A stretch of 64,000 nt of DNA from Bacillota bacterium. Its GTDB lineage: Bacteria; Bacillota_A; Clostridia; Lachnospirales; Lachnospiraceae. Made by a program: the position numbers and the translations under genes. Each line of letters begins with the position of its first letter. Within the stretch, counting starts at the first letter, position 1. The notes below the pieces were generated by a model, which worked only from the letters and a program-made list of their open reading frames with translations, did not search any database and was not told where the DNA came from. Location of the stretch: NCBI GenBank assembly GCA_023443625.1, contig JAEZTQ010000079.1, forward strand, positions 1 through 64,000, in the 5' to 3' direction. This document shows, in pieces, positions 17,418 to 27,164 of this stretch.

Positions 17418-18794
17418 ATGAGTAAGACCTTTACTAAACTGGCATATACATCAATAGATGATTTTATCTATGGTTCTTGCCCAAATCCAGTTGTAACAAA
17501 GAATGGCCTAAGTATCGGTGGAGGATTAATCTATCCAGAGGTTAATTTTACATTACCTCCCATGAATATCAATAAAGATACAATGCCTGAGGTACTTAGA
17601 ATATATAAAGAGATTATTAATGGGGTTCTAAAGAAAGCCCATGAATTATATGCACCGGGGCTGGTTGTTGAATTTGAAACCTTACCGGATATGACAGAGC
17701 ATCCTGAATGGGGAATTGAAATACATAAGGTTCTCCGTGATACTATGTTTGAATATGAAGTGAAATATGGCTTAAAGAGTGCTATGAGAATGACTCCTAA
17801 TGACCTTAGAGAGTTTAGCCGCCCTCCGATTATGAGAAGTGGTAAGTATTGGGAGGCAATGGTTAAGACCTTTGAAGGAACTGCAAAAGACGGCGCAGAC
17901 ATCTTAGCAATTGAATCTACTGGCGGCAAGGAAATCAATGACGAGGCAATTGTAAATGCTGATCTTAGAACCTCTATCTTCGCTTTAGGCTGCTTAGCTT
18001 CGAGAGATATGAAATGGTTATGGTCAAATATTACGGATATTGCAAATAAATATGGCGCTATCTCCGGTGGTGACTCCGCTTGTGGTTTTGCAAATACTGC
18101 AATGGTTCTAGCAGAACAAGGCTTTATTCCTAAGGTGTTTGCATCTGTAATGAGAGCCATCACAGCTCCTAGAGCTTTAGTTGCCCTTGAGAATGGAGCA
18201 GTAGGTCCTGGTAAAGACTGTGCATATGAGAATGTTTACCTTAAGGCAATTACAGGTACTCCAATCACCTTGGAAGGTAAGACTGCAGCTTGTGCTCACT
18301 TTAGCCCTATCGGTAATATCTCAGCAGCAGTTGCTGACCTATGGAGTAATGAATCTGTACAACAGGTTAAGTTACTCAGTGGTTTTGCTCCTGTAGTATC
18401 TACAGAGCAATTAATCTATGACTGTCGTCTAATGAACACAGCAACAGCTAAGGGACATGGAAAGCTAATGAGAGACTTATTAGTTGAGTCAGATTGCTAT
18501 TTAGATCCACAGGCCTATGTTTTAAAACCTGAAGTTGTATTTGAAATTAGTAATGAGATTATTAAGACCCAGGATCCATTCAGCAGAACTGTCAATACAG
18601 CTAAGAAGACAATTGAAATTTTACAGAGAGCAGTAAAGAATAAAGAGCTTAATTTAGAAGAAAGAGAAGTAAACTGGCTTGATATATTAGAGTCCCAGAT
18701 AGATGAGATTCCGGATAATGAAGAGGAATTCATCGCAGAGATGAAGGAAGAAGTAGATTCTTCTAAGTATAATCCTGCTGAATACGGTATCTAA
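17418..18794 (+). CDS. mtaB: Methanol:corrinoid methyltransferase
   Basis: 458 residues, the usual MtaB length. It begins KTFTKLAYTSIDDFIYGSCP. Zinc ligands expected from the Methanosarcina enzyme (Glu164, Cys220, Cys269) are present at almost the same spacing: Glu166 in AIESTGGKE, Cys222 in GGDSACGF and Cys268 in GPGKDCAYEN. It activates methanol at zinc and methylates the corrinoid of MtaC. In acetogens the methyl enters the Wood-Ljungdahl path through MtaA-like or tetrahydrofolate-linked enzymes, none of which is in the window. A terminator follows. Confidence 0.95.
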   Translation: MSKTFTKLAYTSIDDFIYGSCPNPVVTKNGLSIGGGLIYPEVNFTLPPMNINKDTMPEVLRIYKEIINGVLKKAHELYAPGLVVEFETLPDMTEHPEWGIEIHKVLRDTMFEYEVKYGLKSAMRMTPNDLREFSRPPIMRSGKYWEAMVKTFEGTAKDGADILAIESTGGKEINDEAIVNADLRTSIFALGCLASRDMKWLWSNITDIANKYGAISGGDSACGFANTAMVLAEQGFIPKVFASVMRAITAPRALVALENGAVGPGKDCAYENVYLKAITGTPITLEGKTAACAHFSPIGNISAAVADLWSNESVQQVKLLSGFAPVVSTEQLIYDCRLMNTATAKGHGKLMRDLLVESDCYLDPQAYVLKPEVVFEISNEIIKTQDPFSRTVNTAKKTIEILQRAVKNKELNLEEREVNWLDILESQIDEIPDNEEEFIAEMKEEVDSSKYNPAEYGI

Positions 18795-18866
18795 TTCTTG
18801 GTTATGAAATAGCTGATTAAACATTAGTATAGAATAATAATTACTCCCCTAGTTTAAAATGCAAGG

Positions 18867-18906
18867 AGGAATCCCAATAAGATAAACCTTTAAGGGATTC
18901 CTTTTT
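18867..18906 (+). terminator. Terminator after mtaB
   Basis: Stem AGGAATCCC (18867-18875) with GGGATTCCT (18894-18902), 18-base loop, followed by a T run to 18906. Confidence 0.8.
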
Positions 18907-18965
18907 GCTATAAGAGGAATAACTAATTAGCTTTCATGCCCTATAGGGCAGAATGGAGATGATGT

Positions 18966-19889
18966 ATGATAAAGACAAAAATAGACATCATATCAGGCTT
19001 CCTAGGAGCCGGTAAAACAACCTTTATAAAGAAACTAGTACAAGACCTTTATCCTCTGGATAAAGTTGTGATTTTGGAGAACGAATTCGGAAGAATTAAT
19101 ATAGATGAAGAAACCCTAGGAAGAGAAGGGCTTGCCGTTAAGCCTATCCAAGCAGGATGTATTTGTTGTTCCAGCTCCATGGATTTATCTAAGGGTATCA
19201 ATGAAATAATGGAAGAATATGCTCCAGAGCGTATTATCGTTGAGCCTACAGGAATTGCAAAGCTTTCAGAAATTAAAAAAATCCTCTTTAGTGAGGAGAT
19301 TAATGATATGTGTGAGATAGGTCATATCATTACAATTGTAGATGCAAAGAATTATTACCTGCGTACCATGATATCTAAAGTTTTTTTCGAAGATCAGATT
19401 AAAGCAAGTAGGGTTATTTTTCTTAGTAAAACAAATGAGATGAAAGATAGTAAAATATCAGAGGTTAAGGAAGAGATTAATAGAATTCAGCCAGGCTGTC
19501 TTGTAATTCATGAACAATGGAATAAGATTTTGCCTGGACTTTTAGCAGAATATATTAATTATGCAGGGCATTATACTGATATAAGGCAAAGAATAAGGAT
19601 CAGGCCTAAGTATCAAAATGACTTTGACAGATATGAGATAATCAAAGAAGAACCTTTTGATATAGAAGTTATGGAAGGGTTTATTCAGGATGTAATATTA
19701 GGTAGTTATGGAGAGCTTCATAGAATAAAGGGTATTTGTTATGATAGTAAAAGAGGCCCTTATTCCATAGATTATCTCCCTGGCGAGACTATTATTAAGC
19801 CAATTAAGGGTGATTTTACCGGGGATGGGCAGTCAAAGGTCTGTCTGATAGGAAGAAATCTTAATAAAGAAAAACTGGATACAATATAG
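18966..19889 (+). CDS. CobW/COG0523-type G3E GTPase
   Basis: 307 residues. Walker A GFLGAGKTT lies near the N-terminus, the ENEFG switch follows, and the metal-binding CxCC is Cys65-Ile-Cys67-Cys68 in QAGCICCSS; the C-terminal CobW_C domain covers about residues 215-300. Such GTPases deliver metals (zinc or cobalt) to client enzymes. Next to the zinc enzyme MtaB and the cobalt protein MtaC, it may load zinc or help corrinoid assembly (inference). It lies 171 bases after mtaB with a terminator between, so it likely has its own promoter. Confidence 0.88.
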   Translation: MIKTKIDIISGFLGAGKTTFIKKLVQDLYPLDKVVILENEFGRINIDEETLGREGLAVKPIQAGCICCSSSMDLSKGINEIMEEYAPERIIVEPTGIAKLSEIKKILFSEEINDMCEIGHIITIVDAKNYYLRTMISKVFFEDQIKASRVIFLSKTNEMKDSKISEVKEEINRIQPGCLVIHEQWNKILPGLLAEYINYAGHYTDIRQRIRIRPKYQNDFDRYEIIKEEPFDIEVMEGFIQDVILGSYGELHRIKGICYDSKRGPYSIDYLPGETIIKPIKGDFTGDGQSKVCLIGRNLNKEKLDTI

Positions 19890-19906
19890 AGTAAAGGATT
19901 ATAATT

Positions 19907-19954
19907 GGGCTACTACAACTTATACCATGGGAAAGAGTATAAGCTGGGTAGCCC
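19907..19954. terminator. Terminator between converging CobW and AraC genes
   Basis: GGGCTAC (19907-19913) pairs with GTAGCCC (19948-19954), and inside it CTTATAC (19919-19925) pairs with GTATAAG (19937-19943). Confidence 0.65.
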
Positions 19955-19961
19955 TCTTGTA

Positions 19962-21197
19962 TTATATAGATTGTCGATATTGCTTTGGTGTCATTCCTGT
20001 AGCTTTCTTAAAAACATTAGAGAAATAGCTTTGGTTATCAAAGCCTAGCTCAATGGCTATGTTAATGAGGGATAGATTGGAGTTTTTTAGAAGAAGTTTA
20101 GCCTTATCTATCTTAAGATTAATAACATAGTTGGAAAAATTAACACCCATTTCCTTCTTAAATAGTGTGGAAAAATAAGCGGGGTTCAACCCTACATGCT
20201 CGGCCGCCATATCTAAGGTCAGATTCTGATTGTAATGGTCGTTGATATAGGCAATTCCCTTCTTGATGACGGAAAGATTATTATTGGTTGTTTGGCTAAA
20301 GGCAAGATTAGTAAACTGATCAAGGGTTTCCATGAGAACATAGGAAAGATCAGTTAGGTTCTTAACATTCGTTAATTCCTGCATAAATTTTTCTGTCATA
20401 TGATAAACAGAGTTTTCACTAAATCCTGCTTTATAAGTGGCTCTTGATAATAAGGCAACCAATTCTATGGTTCGTACCTTAATGATGTCAATATTATTAC
20501 CGGAGGTAAAGTAGATTTGTCCAAGCATTTCATTGAGCATTGCTTTTGCACCAGCAGAATTTCCGGATAAAACATCATTAATCAGGGAATTTTCCATGGC
20601 ATATTGAGAAGGAGTAGAGGGCGAAGTATCTTCTTTCGTAAGCTGAATATATTCACCAATTTTCGCTTGTTGAAAGGCCTTGTCACTCAATTCTTTCATC
20701 CGTTCTGCTTCCCCAATAATCAGATTTGTTACAAGCAGGAATAGCAATTTACTCAGATGTCTTGCTTGAAATGGTTCAATTAATGGAACAGCTGTCAGTG
20801 CAGTATATAACTTCCTGCGATAATCAAGACTTATATTATATTTTTGAATAATTCCATCAACTAAAGTCATATCTGGATAATCTAAGACGATGGGACCGGC
20901 AACAACGCTACCTTGATAGGATTTCTCCTTAACAATGGGTACTGTAAAGTGTATTAAACCACCGGGGCACATATATATATAGGAATCACCAAGATTAAGG
21001 GACATTAAGCTGGAATCTTGATGTGTTCTCGAACAAGGACAATATTTACCTGTAGCTTCATGAAAAAGAGAACAGTATTGATAGGGTTGTCCAAATTGTC
21101 CAATTTGATTGCCGTCCTTATCCAGTAGAACTAAAGTTATATTGGTAGCATAGGAATAAGTTTGAAGGTTGTTATTTAATATATCAATAAATTCCAT
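19962..21197 (-). CDS. AraC-family regulator with PocR sensory domain
   Basis: 411 residues from the ATG at 21197 (GAAAGGATAC site); an upstream start at 21245 lacks a site. The N-terminal 170 residues match the PocR ligand domain: a conserved Cys cluster YCSLFHEATGKYCPCSRTHQ and the IYMCPGGLIHFTVPI strand. The C-terminal 100 residues form two AraC helix-turn-helix units (LTLDMAAEHVGLNPAYFSTL, INIAIELGFDNQSYFSNVF). PocR domains sense C1 or C3 compounds in corrinoid-dependent pathways, so it probably activates the mta genes in the presence of methanol (inference from context). Confidence 0.88.
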   Translation of the reverse strand: MEFIDILNNNLQTYSYATNITLVLLDKDGNQIGQFGQPYQYCSLFHEATGKYCPCSRTHQDSSLMSLNLGDSYIYMCPGGLIHFTVPIVKEKSYQGSVVAGPIVLDYPDMTLVDGIIQKYNISLDYRRKLYTALTAVPLIEPFQARHLSKLLFLLVTNLIIGEAERMKELSDKAFQQAKIGEYIQLTKEDTSPSTPSQYAMENSLINDVLSGNSAGAKAMLNEMLGQIYFTSGNNIDIIKVRTIELVALLSRATYKAGFSENSVYHMTEKFMQELTNVKNLTDLSYVLMETLDQFTNLAFSQTTNNNLSVIKKGIAYINDHYNQNLTLDMAAEHVGLNPAYFSTLFKKEMGVNFSNYVINLKIDKAKLLLKNSNLSLINIAIELGFDNQSYFSNVFKKATGMTPKQYRQSI

Positions 21198-21422
21198 TAA
21201 AGTATCCTTTCTTAAGAAGTTAATTCTGAACAATCTTGATATCAAATATCATCAAACCAATTAACATGTATCAAATAATAGTATATGGTAAATTAAAAAG
21301 GGAAGCAAGAAAATTTTCTATTAGGACTAATATAATGTTTACAAATTATAGTAATAATGGTAAAATCATGAAATATTTATTAAATTTATACATAATTATG
21401 ACCAAGGAGGAACTACTATTAC

Positions 21423-22931
21423 ATGGAACGAAAGATAAAAGATATTAAAGGTGAAAAGCAAAATATTGAGTTAAAACAAATTGAAATTGCAACAGTGGTT
21501 TTATGGATTTCCTTAATAATGGGGGTGATTTGCAACTATTTCGGAGGATCACCCATGAAAGTAATCCTTGTCTTATTAACCCTAGGATTATTTGTAGCCC
21601 TTGTGTTTACTTTTGTCACAATAAAAAAGATATTTATTCCTTGGATGAAATACTTTTGCTTTATCGGTTTGATTATCCATGCCCTTCTAATAACCTATGT
21701 GCATCAGAGTTTAAACAGTGTCTTTCTTCTCTTTTTTGATTTGATTTTCATGAGTCTTTTTCTAAATGTTCCCTTAGTAATTTTAACATTTGCAGCTAAT
21801 ATAATTTTGATATTAAGCTTTTATGCTATATATGGCATAGATATGTATGTAGGCTATGCTAATATGCAAGGTATGTTAATTATCCTTTTCTATATGCTCC
21901 TTGCTTGCGTAATCTTGTGTGCATTGGTTCGATTGATTAAAGACTTGCAGGCTACAGCACATAAACAATACCAAGAAACAGAAGAAAGTAGAAATTCTTT
22001 AAAAATTCTATTAGACAAAATGACTGACTCAGTACATTTTCTAAGGAATTTTTCCAATGAAGTTACAAGGGATATGGATGAAGCTGCAAGTGCTTCAGAG
22101 GAAATGAGTTCTTCCTTTAATGAGGTTGCCGCAAGTGCTCAGGAGCAGTTTGCTATCACAGAATCTATACATAAATATATGGATGTGAATTCAAAACATA
22201 TTGAGAATATTGTTAAAGATACAAAAGAATTAAAAGATTTGGTTAACTGTAACACAAAGATCATTCATCACGGAAATAGTACATTAAATCAAATGATGGA
22301 TGAAAGTGAACATTTAATGCTAATCATCAATGAAACGACGGACTTAATGGAGGAATTTAACAAACAGAATAAAAACATAGATGAGATATTGGTAAGCATT
22401 AACAATATAGCAAGTCAGACGAATCTCTTGGCATTAAATGCAAATATTGAAGCGGCCAGAGCAGGAGAGCATGGAAAAGGCTTTACAGTAGTCGCTGAGG
22501 AGATAAGAAAGCTCGCAGAAAGCAGCTCTAAAAGTGTAGGTATGATTGGTGTGATCTTAAACTCCCTGCAGGATAAATCCAATGAGATAGAACAAAAAAT
22601 CAAAGCAGGACAAGAGGTTATGCTTCAGAACAGAGATTATAACCAGAATACTATAAAAGCCTTCAGTGAAATATCAGAATTTAATAAAGCTGTTCTTAAC
22701 AACATGGATAATGTTCATCATAAAGTAACTGATTTAAATGAAAACAGTAATATTGTCTCCAAGCAAACCAGAGAAATTACGGATTCAACTGGTAATATAT
22801 CGAATGCATTAAATAACATAGTTACTGGAGCAGATGCACAAAACCTCATGCTTCAGGATATATCATTAAATTTTAATGAATTAGACAATTTGATAAAGAA
22901 TCTTACAGATATGACCAAGGGTGTTCAATAG
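21423..22931 (+). CDS. Methyl-accepting chemotaxis protein, multi-TM, no periplasmic sensor
   Basis: 502 residues after an AAGGAGG site. Residues of about 20-180 contain six membrane helices with short loops, not the usual two-helix periplasmic sensor. A coiled-coil follows, then the signalling tip with [20 protein letters not shown] and [12 protein letters not shown]. It would bind CheA/CheW and bias swimming. The membrane-embedded sensor could read a small membrane-permeant compound, proton or redox state. Divergent from the PocR regulator by 225 bases, which may link it to the mta group, but that is only context. Confidence 0.9.
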   Translation: MERKIKDIKGEKQNIELKQIEIATVVLWISLIMGVICNYFGGSPMKVILVLLTLGLFVALVFTFVTIKKIFIPWMKYFCFIGLIIHALLITYVHQSLNSVFLLFFDLIFMSLFLNVPLVILTFAANIILILSFYAIYGIDMYVGYANMQGMLIILFYMLLACVILCALVRLIKDLQATAHKQYQETEESRNSLKILLDKMTDSVHFLRNFSNEVTRDMDEAASASEEMSSSFNEVAASAQEQFAITESIHKYMDVNSKHIENIVKDTKELKDLVNCNTKIIHHGNSTLNQMMDESEHLMLIINETTDLMEEFNKQNKNIDEILVSINNIASQTNLLALNANIEAARAGEHGKGFTVVAEEIRKLAESSSKSVGMIGVILNSLQDKSNEIEQKIKAGQEVMLQNRDYNQNTIKAFSEISEFNKAVLNNMDNVHHKVTDLNENSNIVSKQTREITDSTGNISNALNNIVTGADAQNLMLQDISLNFNELDNLIKNLTDMTKGVQ

Positions 22932-23027
22932 TTAAAAGAAAAAACTTAAACTCGTTGAAATATTATGGGTCTACAATATTTTTTTGCTAGGAGTTTGAGT
23001 AATTATATTATCTTTAGGAGGTTTTTG

Positions 23028-24044
23028 ATGGGCAGAGGAGTAATAATTAAGGCTGTAGGGATTTATCACCCAAAGAATAAGGTGGGTAATGAATTGATTG
23101 TTGATCATTTTTCGGAAGTTGATCAGAGCTTGGGCTTAAGAGTATCACATTTACTGGAGCATCTGGGTAGAAAGGAAAGATATATTGCTGATTTTTCTTC
23201 TGAAAATGTAATAACCATGGGAATTGAAGCTAGTAAATCAGCGATTAAAAGGGCAGGGTTAGAGGTCAAGGATTTGGATGGTATTGTATTTAGTACGGAT
23301 ACACCGGAGTATACCTCCCCAACGAATGCAATTATACTCCGTGATTCCTTAGGTGCTGAGAATGCCCATACCGTATATGATATGAATGCTAACTGTGTTG
23401 GAATGGTTGTAGCTTTAGATCAAGTTCAAGGGCAAATGAAATCAAATAAAAGACTTCAGAGAATATTAGTGGTGGGGGCAACAATGATTCACCACTATGG
23501 TGTAGATACAGATCCCATAACCTTTGGATGTATTGGTGATGCTGCAGTAGCTGTTATTTTAGAAGCTGTAGAGACTAAGAAGCAAATTGGTTTTATAGAT
23601 TCCTTATATTCAACAAAGACGAATCTACGGGATTATGTATTGATGCCGGAATGCGGTATGTCTAAAATTTATGATCCTCAGATTCCCAGCGAGCAAAAAC
23701 GCTGGAAGTGGGAGCCCTTTGATACTGAGGAGCCGGAGACACGTTGTATAGAGATGATTACAAAAATATTAAATGAGAATGATTATAGCCTAGAACAGGC
23801 ACGTATGATATTCTTCTCACAATTTTCTAAAGCCGCAATTAATAAAGTAGCGGAAGCTTTAAAGTGTCCTAATGATTATTTTAAGTATGTGGGCGATCGT
23901 TACGCTTATACAGGTACAAGCAGTCCCTTACTTGCCTATTATCATGCAGAGCAAGAGGGAGAAATAGCTCCAGAGGATGTATTAATATTTTGTAGTGTGG
24001 GTTCTGGATTGACAGCTGCTTCACTACTTTATATTGCCAGCTAA
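23028..24044 (+). CDS. KAS III/thiolase-fold protein lacking canonical His and Asn
   Basis: 338 residues from ATG 23028, after TAGGAGG; the frame is open further upstream without a site. The fold is that of 3-oxoacyl-ACP synthase III (FabH): IKAVGIYHPKNKVGNE at the start and the nucleophile Cys123 in DMNANCVGMV. The usual HQAN box is replaced by SQFS (Ser264 where the His belongs), and the usual GNTS is YTGTSSP (Gly296 at the Asn site). It therefore probably does not do normal decarboxylating condensation; acyl transfer or hydrolysis is possible. The next gene, 165 bases on, is unrelated, so context gives no product. Confidence 0.75.
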   Translation: MGRGVIIKAVGIYHPKNKVGNELIVDHFSEVDQSLGLRVSHLLEHLGRKERYIADFSSENVITMGIEASKSAIKRAGLEVKDLDGIVFSTDTPEYTSPTNAIILRDSLGAENAHTVYDMNANCVGMVVALDQVQGQMKSNKRLQRILVVGATMIHHYGVDTDPITFGCIGDAAVAVILEAVETKKQIGFIDSLYSTKTNLRDYVLMPECGMSKIYDPQIPSEQKRWKWEPFDTEEPETRCIEMITKILNENDYSLEQARMIFFSQFSKAAINKVAEALKCPNDYFKYVGDRYAYTGTSSPLLAYYHAEQEGEIAPEDVLIFCSVGSGLTAASLLYIAS

Positions 24045-24209
24045 AGTTTTCATAACTCCTGTTTCATATAATGGGGCTATTTTACTAGAGTTTCTTTATA
24101 ATTTAATAAAGAAAATGTATTTGATATGTTGAAAAAAATCAAAAAATAGCTTAATATAGTTGTATAGATACAAAAGTGAAGCAAGTAGTTGAAAAACTAA
24201 GGAGAAAAT

Positions 24210-25016
24210 ATGTCTAACGTAAATAGAATTATTAATGTTGACAATGTAAATCAATATAATAATAACATAGATAAGATGAATTCGGATAATAAGACGGAGT
24301 TTTCCTCTTATCTTGGTGAGACTAAGAGTCTAGATAAGATATTCAATGAGGCTGCAGCAAAATATAATGTTCCTGTTGAGTTATTAAAAGCGATTGGTAA
24401 GGCAGAATCTAATTTTAATGCCAATGCGGTATCGAGAGCCGGCGCCCAAGGAGTAATGCAGCTTATGCCTGCTACGGCAAAAGGTCTAGGAGTAACTAAT
24501 TCCTTTGACCCTGAGCAGAATATTATGGGCGGTTCAAAATATATAGCAGGATTATTAAAGAAATATGATGGTAATACAAGTCTTGCCCTAGCAGCATATA
24601 ATGCAGGAAGCGGTAATGTAGCAAAATATGATGGTATTCCACCCTTTAAAGAAACCCAGAATTATGTTAAGAAGGTATTAAAATATTATGGGCAGGGTAA
24701 CATAGAAATAACAGCAGCAAACACCTCCACCAAAGGAAATACTTTTGGTGCGGTAGCCAATAATTTTGTGGGCGCAGTATCTGTGCCTACACCTACAGCA
24801 AGTAATCTATCCTATCTCTTAACGGGAAGTATCAGTGAAGATACAATGGAGGATTTACAAGCAGTATTTTCCTATGATGAATATCTTGCATTCTTAGATG
24901 GATTTTTGGAGGAAGAGAAGAAGGAGGAAACTGAGAAGCCCTCCAATATATCAGCATCAGATATTAATTATAGTGCACCAATACTTAATTTGTTAGTTGA
25001 GCAGAAATTAATCTAA
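24210..25016 (+). CDS. Lytic transglycosylase, SLT domain
   Basis: 268 residues. An Asn-rich N-terminus of 40 residues is followed by a GH23 SLT domain (about 45-165): ESNFNANAVS with catalytic Glu (ends AIGKAESNF), GAQGVMQLMPATAKGLGV and ALAAYNAGSGNV. The rest is a linker and an acidic tail. No signal peptide is seen, so it may be exported by another route, for example with flagellar parts, as with FlgJ-like or spore-associated enzymes. It cuts peptidoglycan glycan chains to 1,6-anhydro ends. Confidence 0.9.
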   Translation: MSNVNRIINVDNVNQYNNNIDKMNSDNKTEFSSYLGETKSLDKIFNEAAAKYNVPVELLKAIGKAESNFNANAVSRAGAQGVMQLMPATAKGLGVTNSFDPEQNIMGGSKYIAGLLKKYDGNTSLALAAYNAGSGNVAKYDGIPPFKETQNYVKKVLKYYGQGNIEITAANTSTKGNTFGAVANNFVGAVSVPTPTASNLSYLLTGSISEDTMEDLQAVFSYDEYLAFLDGFLEEEKKEETEKPSNISASDINYSAPILNLLVEQKLI

Positions 25017-25355
25017 GGGTTTATATTAGAAGACAGATGAATGAAGTCGGTATTTACGGCGGGAATAAAAGAGCATGAAGGGAACAATGGCCCTTGCATA
25101 ATCTGTTAGCAATGGAACTTATGAGAAATCAAGATAAAGATATAAAAGGCTGTATGGAACATGTTAATATTAACTTTAACTATGTTCCAGACAGCCTCTA
25201 TTTTGTTTCAGAGATTGCACCCTATAGGATAAGACATTTCGAGAAGATGTGTATTTTGAGCCGCCTAGGTTTATAAGCTCAGGTATATGGATATAGCTAA
25301 TGAATTTTACAGACTTTATAATCTTCATGGTAATGCTCGATTTCTGTACTTGAAT
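25017..25355. other. Intergenic region with one long imperfect hairpin
   Basis: AGGCTGTATGGAACAT (25147-25162) pairs with ATGTTCCAGACAGCCT (25182-25197) except for one internal mismatch; a T-rich stretch follows (CTATTTTGTTTC). It can end the transglycosylase transcript. No gene with a ribosome site is seen here. Confidence 0.5.
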
Positions 25356-25991
25356 TTAATATTCAAATTCTACAGTAACAGATGCTTCTATTTGTTTGGT
25401 TCCAGATTCGATTGGTGTTGTATAAGCACCTTCTCTTAGTGCGAGGGTTGGAGCGTATGGAATTGGTTGAAGTGTATTTTCAGTTATTAATATTGGGATG
25501 GGATCAAAGGTAAAGTTCATGCTTGATGATATTGTTTTTGCTTTTTCGTATGCGTTATTCACAGCCAGGGTTAGGGCTTGCTGATAATAAGCATCAGGAT
25601 TGGCAACATCAAAGCTGATAAGATCAACTATGTTAGCGCCATTAAAAACAGCAGAATCAATAATAGTTCCCACCTGTCCAAGATTTGCGGTACGGATTTC
25701 GAAAACATTTCTTACGGAATATCCTCGGTCTATGCGGTTACCATTTTCATAATCGTATATTTTTTCAATCTGATACTGATAAGTCCTGATATCAGTAACA
25801 CCAAGTCCTTTGATTGCAGCTAGGATTTGGGAGCTGATTCTTGCATTTTCCTGCTGTGCAGTGGTTACATTATCGCCCGTAGTCTGAACGCCCAAGCGGA
25901 TAATAGCAAGATCAGGGTTTACAGTAAGCAGGCCTCTTCCGTTTAAAACCATTTTTCTAATAGGTATAGGGGGATCCTCTCTATTTATCAT
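25356..25991 (-). CDS. SIMPL (DUF541) domain protein
   Basis: 211 residues with a GGAGAA site before the ATG. The SIMPL pattern is clear: GRGLLTVNPDLAIIRLGVQT at the start, then an IKGLGVTDIRTYQYQIEKIYDY segment and a C-terminal SVTVEFEY strand. The domain forms oligomeric beta-rich assemblies; members occur in envelopes and stress responses, function unclear. No signal peptide, unlike many homologues, so it is probably cytosolic here. Confidence 0.85.
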   Translation of the reverse strand: MINREDPPIPIRKMVLNGRGLLTVNPDLAIIRLGVQTTGDNVTTAQQENARISSQILAAIKGLGVTDIRTYQYQIEKIYDYENGNRIDRGYSVRNVFEIRTANLGQVGTIIDSAVFNGANIVDLISFDVANPDAYYQQALTLAVNNAYEKAKTISSSMNFTFDPIPILITENTLQPIPYAPTLALREGAYTTPIESGTKQIEASVTVEFEY

Positions 25992-26037
25992 ATATTTTCT
26001 CCAATGAATACTTACATAAATATATGATTAATATAGG

Positions 26038-26898
26038 TTAGTTAGGATTATTTTTTTTCATTAACCCTATAACAAAGCATATGCCGGCAATAGTTAAAAG
26101 ACAGATGACATTTGAAATAGTTGAAATACTTGAAATATGTTTGGAGGTTTCAAAACTATTCAGACCCAGATATTGGTCTACGTTATGATTGGTTATCAAA
26201 GTGCCGAAAATACAAACTATAGCTGAGATACTGATATAAAACCATTTGCTGATCTTTATTTTACGGATTAGGAATATCATAATCCAAATTATAATCAGCC
26301 AGGTAAGGGAAATTGGGAATCCTAGTTTCCATAACCATCCGCCATATCCACTTATAATGGCTGTTTCATACTCAATAATTTTTAAAAAAGGGATTATTAA
26401 TATAGTTAATAAGGCTAAACTTAAATAAAACCCTCGAAGTTTCCATAAAAATGGTGGTATGAGAATGCAGCCTCCTAACACACAGCTGGCAATTACTATT
26501 ACTGACCAAGTGAGATTGGAATCCAAAGCAATATTTACTATTACACTTGTAAAAATTCCTATGAATAGGCATATTGTAAAAATTGCAGATATAATTTTCC
26601 CTAGTTTATTTTCTTTAAAGGTGATTATCTTATCTGCATAATTTAGTGCACAATCAATATTCATAACAGCAGTCTCAGGTACAGCCTCTAAGACCTCCCC
26701 CTCAAGTAATTCGCTTACACTTGTTCCAAGTATATCTGCAAGGGGCCGCAGCATGCTTATATCGGGGTATCCAGCACCCCGCTCCCATTTTGAAACAGCT
26801 TTATCTGTTATTCCAAGTTGGTCAGCAAGATCTTTTTGCGTAAGATTATTGCTTTTTCTTAAGGTGGATATAAATTCACCAATCTTTTTGTTATCCAT
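26038..26898 (-). CDS. XRE-type regulator fused to membrane domain
   Basis: 286 residues. The first 65 form an HTH_3 domain (LTQKDLADQLGITDKAVSKWERG); a short linker follows, then six membrane helices in about residues 105-280. Membrane-bound XRE proteins of this layout are common in Clostridia and often sense envelope or drug stress. The start has an AAAGGTG site. It is 46 bases downstream of nothing obvious on its strand and reads toward the SIMPL gene, with which it may share a transcript. Confidence 0.85.
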   Translation of the reverse strand: MDNKKIGEFISTLRKSNNLTQKDLADQLGITDKAVSKWERGAGYPDISMLRPLADILGTSVSELLEGEVLEAVPETAVMNIDCALNYADKIITFKENKLGKIISAIFTICLFIGIFTSVIVNIALDSNLTWSVIVIASCVLGGCILIPPFLWKLRGFYLSLALLTILIIPFLKIIEYETAIISGYGGWLWKLGFPISLTWLIIIWIMIFLIRKIKISKWFYISISAIVCIFGTLITNHNVDQYLGLNSFETSKHISSISTISNVICLLTIAGICFVIGLMKKNNPN

Positions 26899-27164
26899 AG
26901 ATGTTCACCTTTCCTTATAAGAGTATTATTGCCATGCAAAAATAATAGCTTTTTTATCAATAATAGGCAACCGACTTTGCGTATATGAAGTAGTAAACCT
27001 TTGGTAGAGTAGGACCAAACCGCCATTTTATTCTAGCACAGATAGCAAATTTGGTAAATAATAACTTGGCTGATAAAGTTAGAATATAGGTAATAGGCAA
27101 TAATATAAGAAGTTAGAAGCATGTTATTAGTTCTATTATAATAATGATAGGAAGGAGGTAGGAA

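Noticed and set aside
17531..18163. 210-codon minus-strand frame opposite mtaB
   Set aside because: It is a mirror of a strongly conserved gene, lacks a ribosome site and shows no protein family pattern.
25094..25276. Small gene between transglycosylase and SIMPL genes
   Set aside because: No ribosome site, covers a hairpin and has no recognisable protein character.
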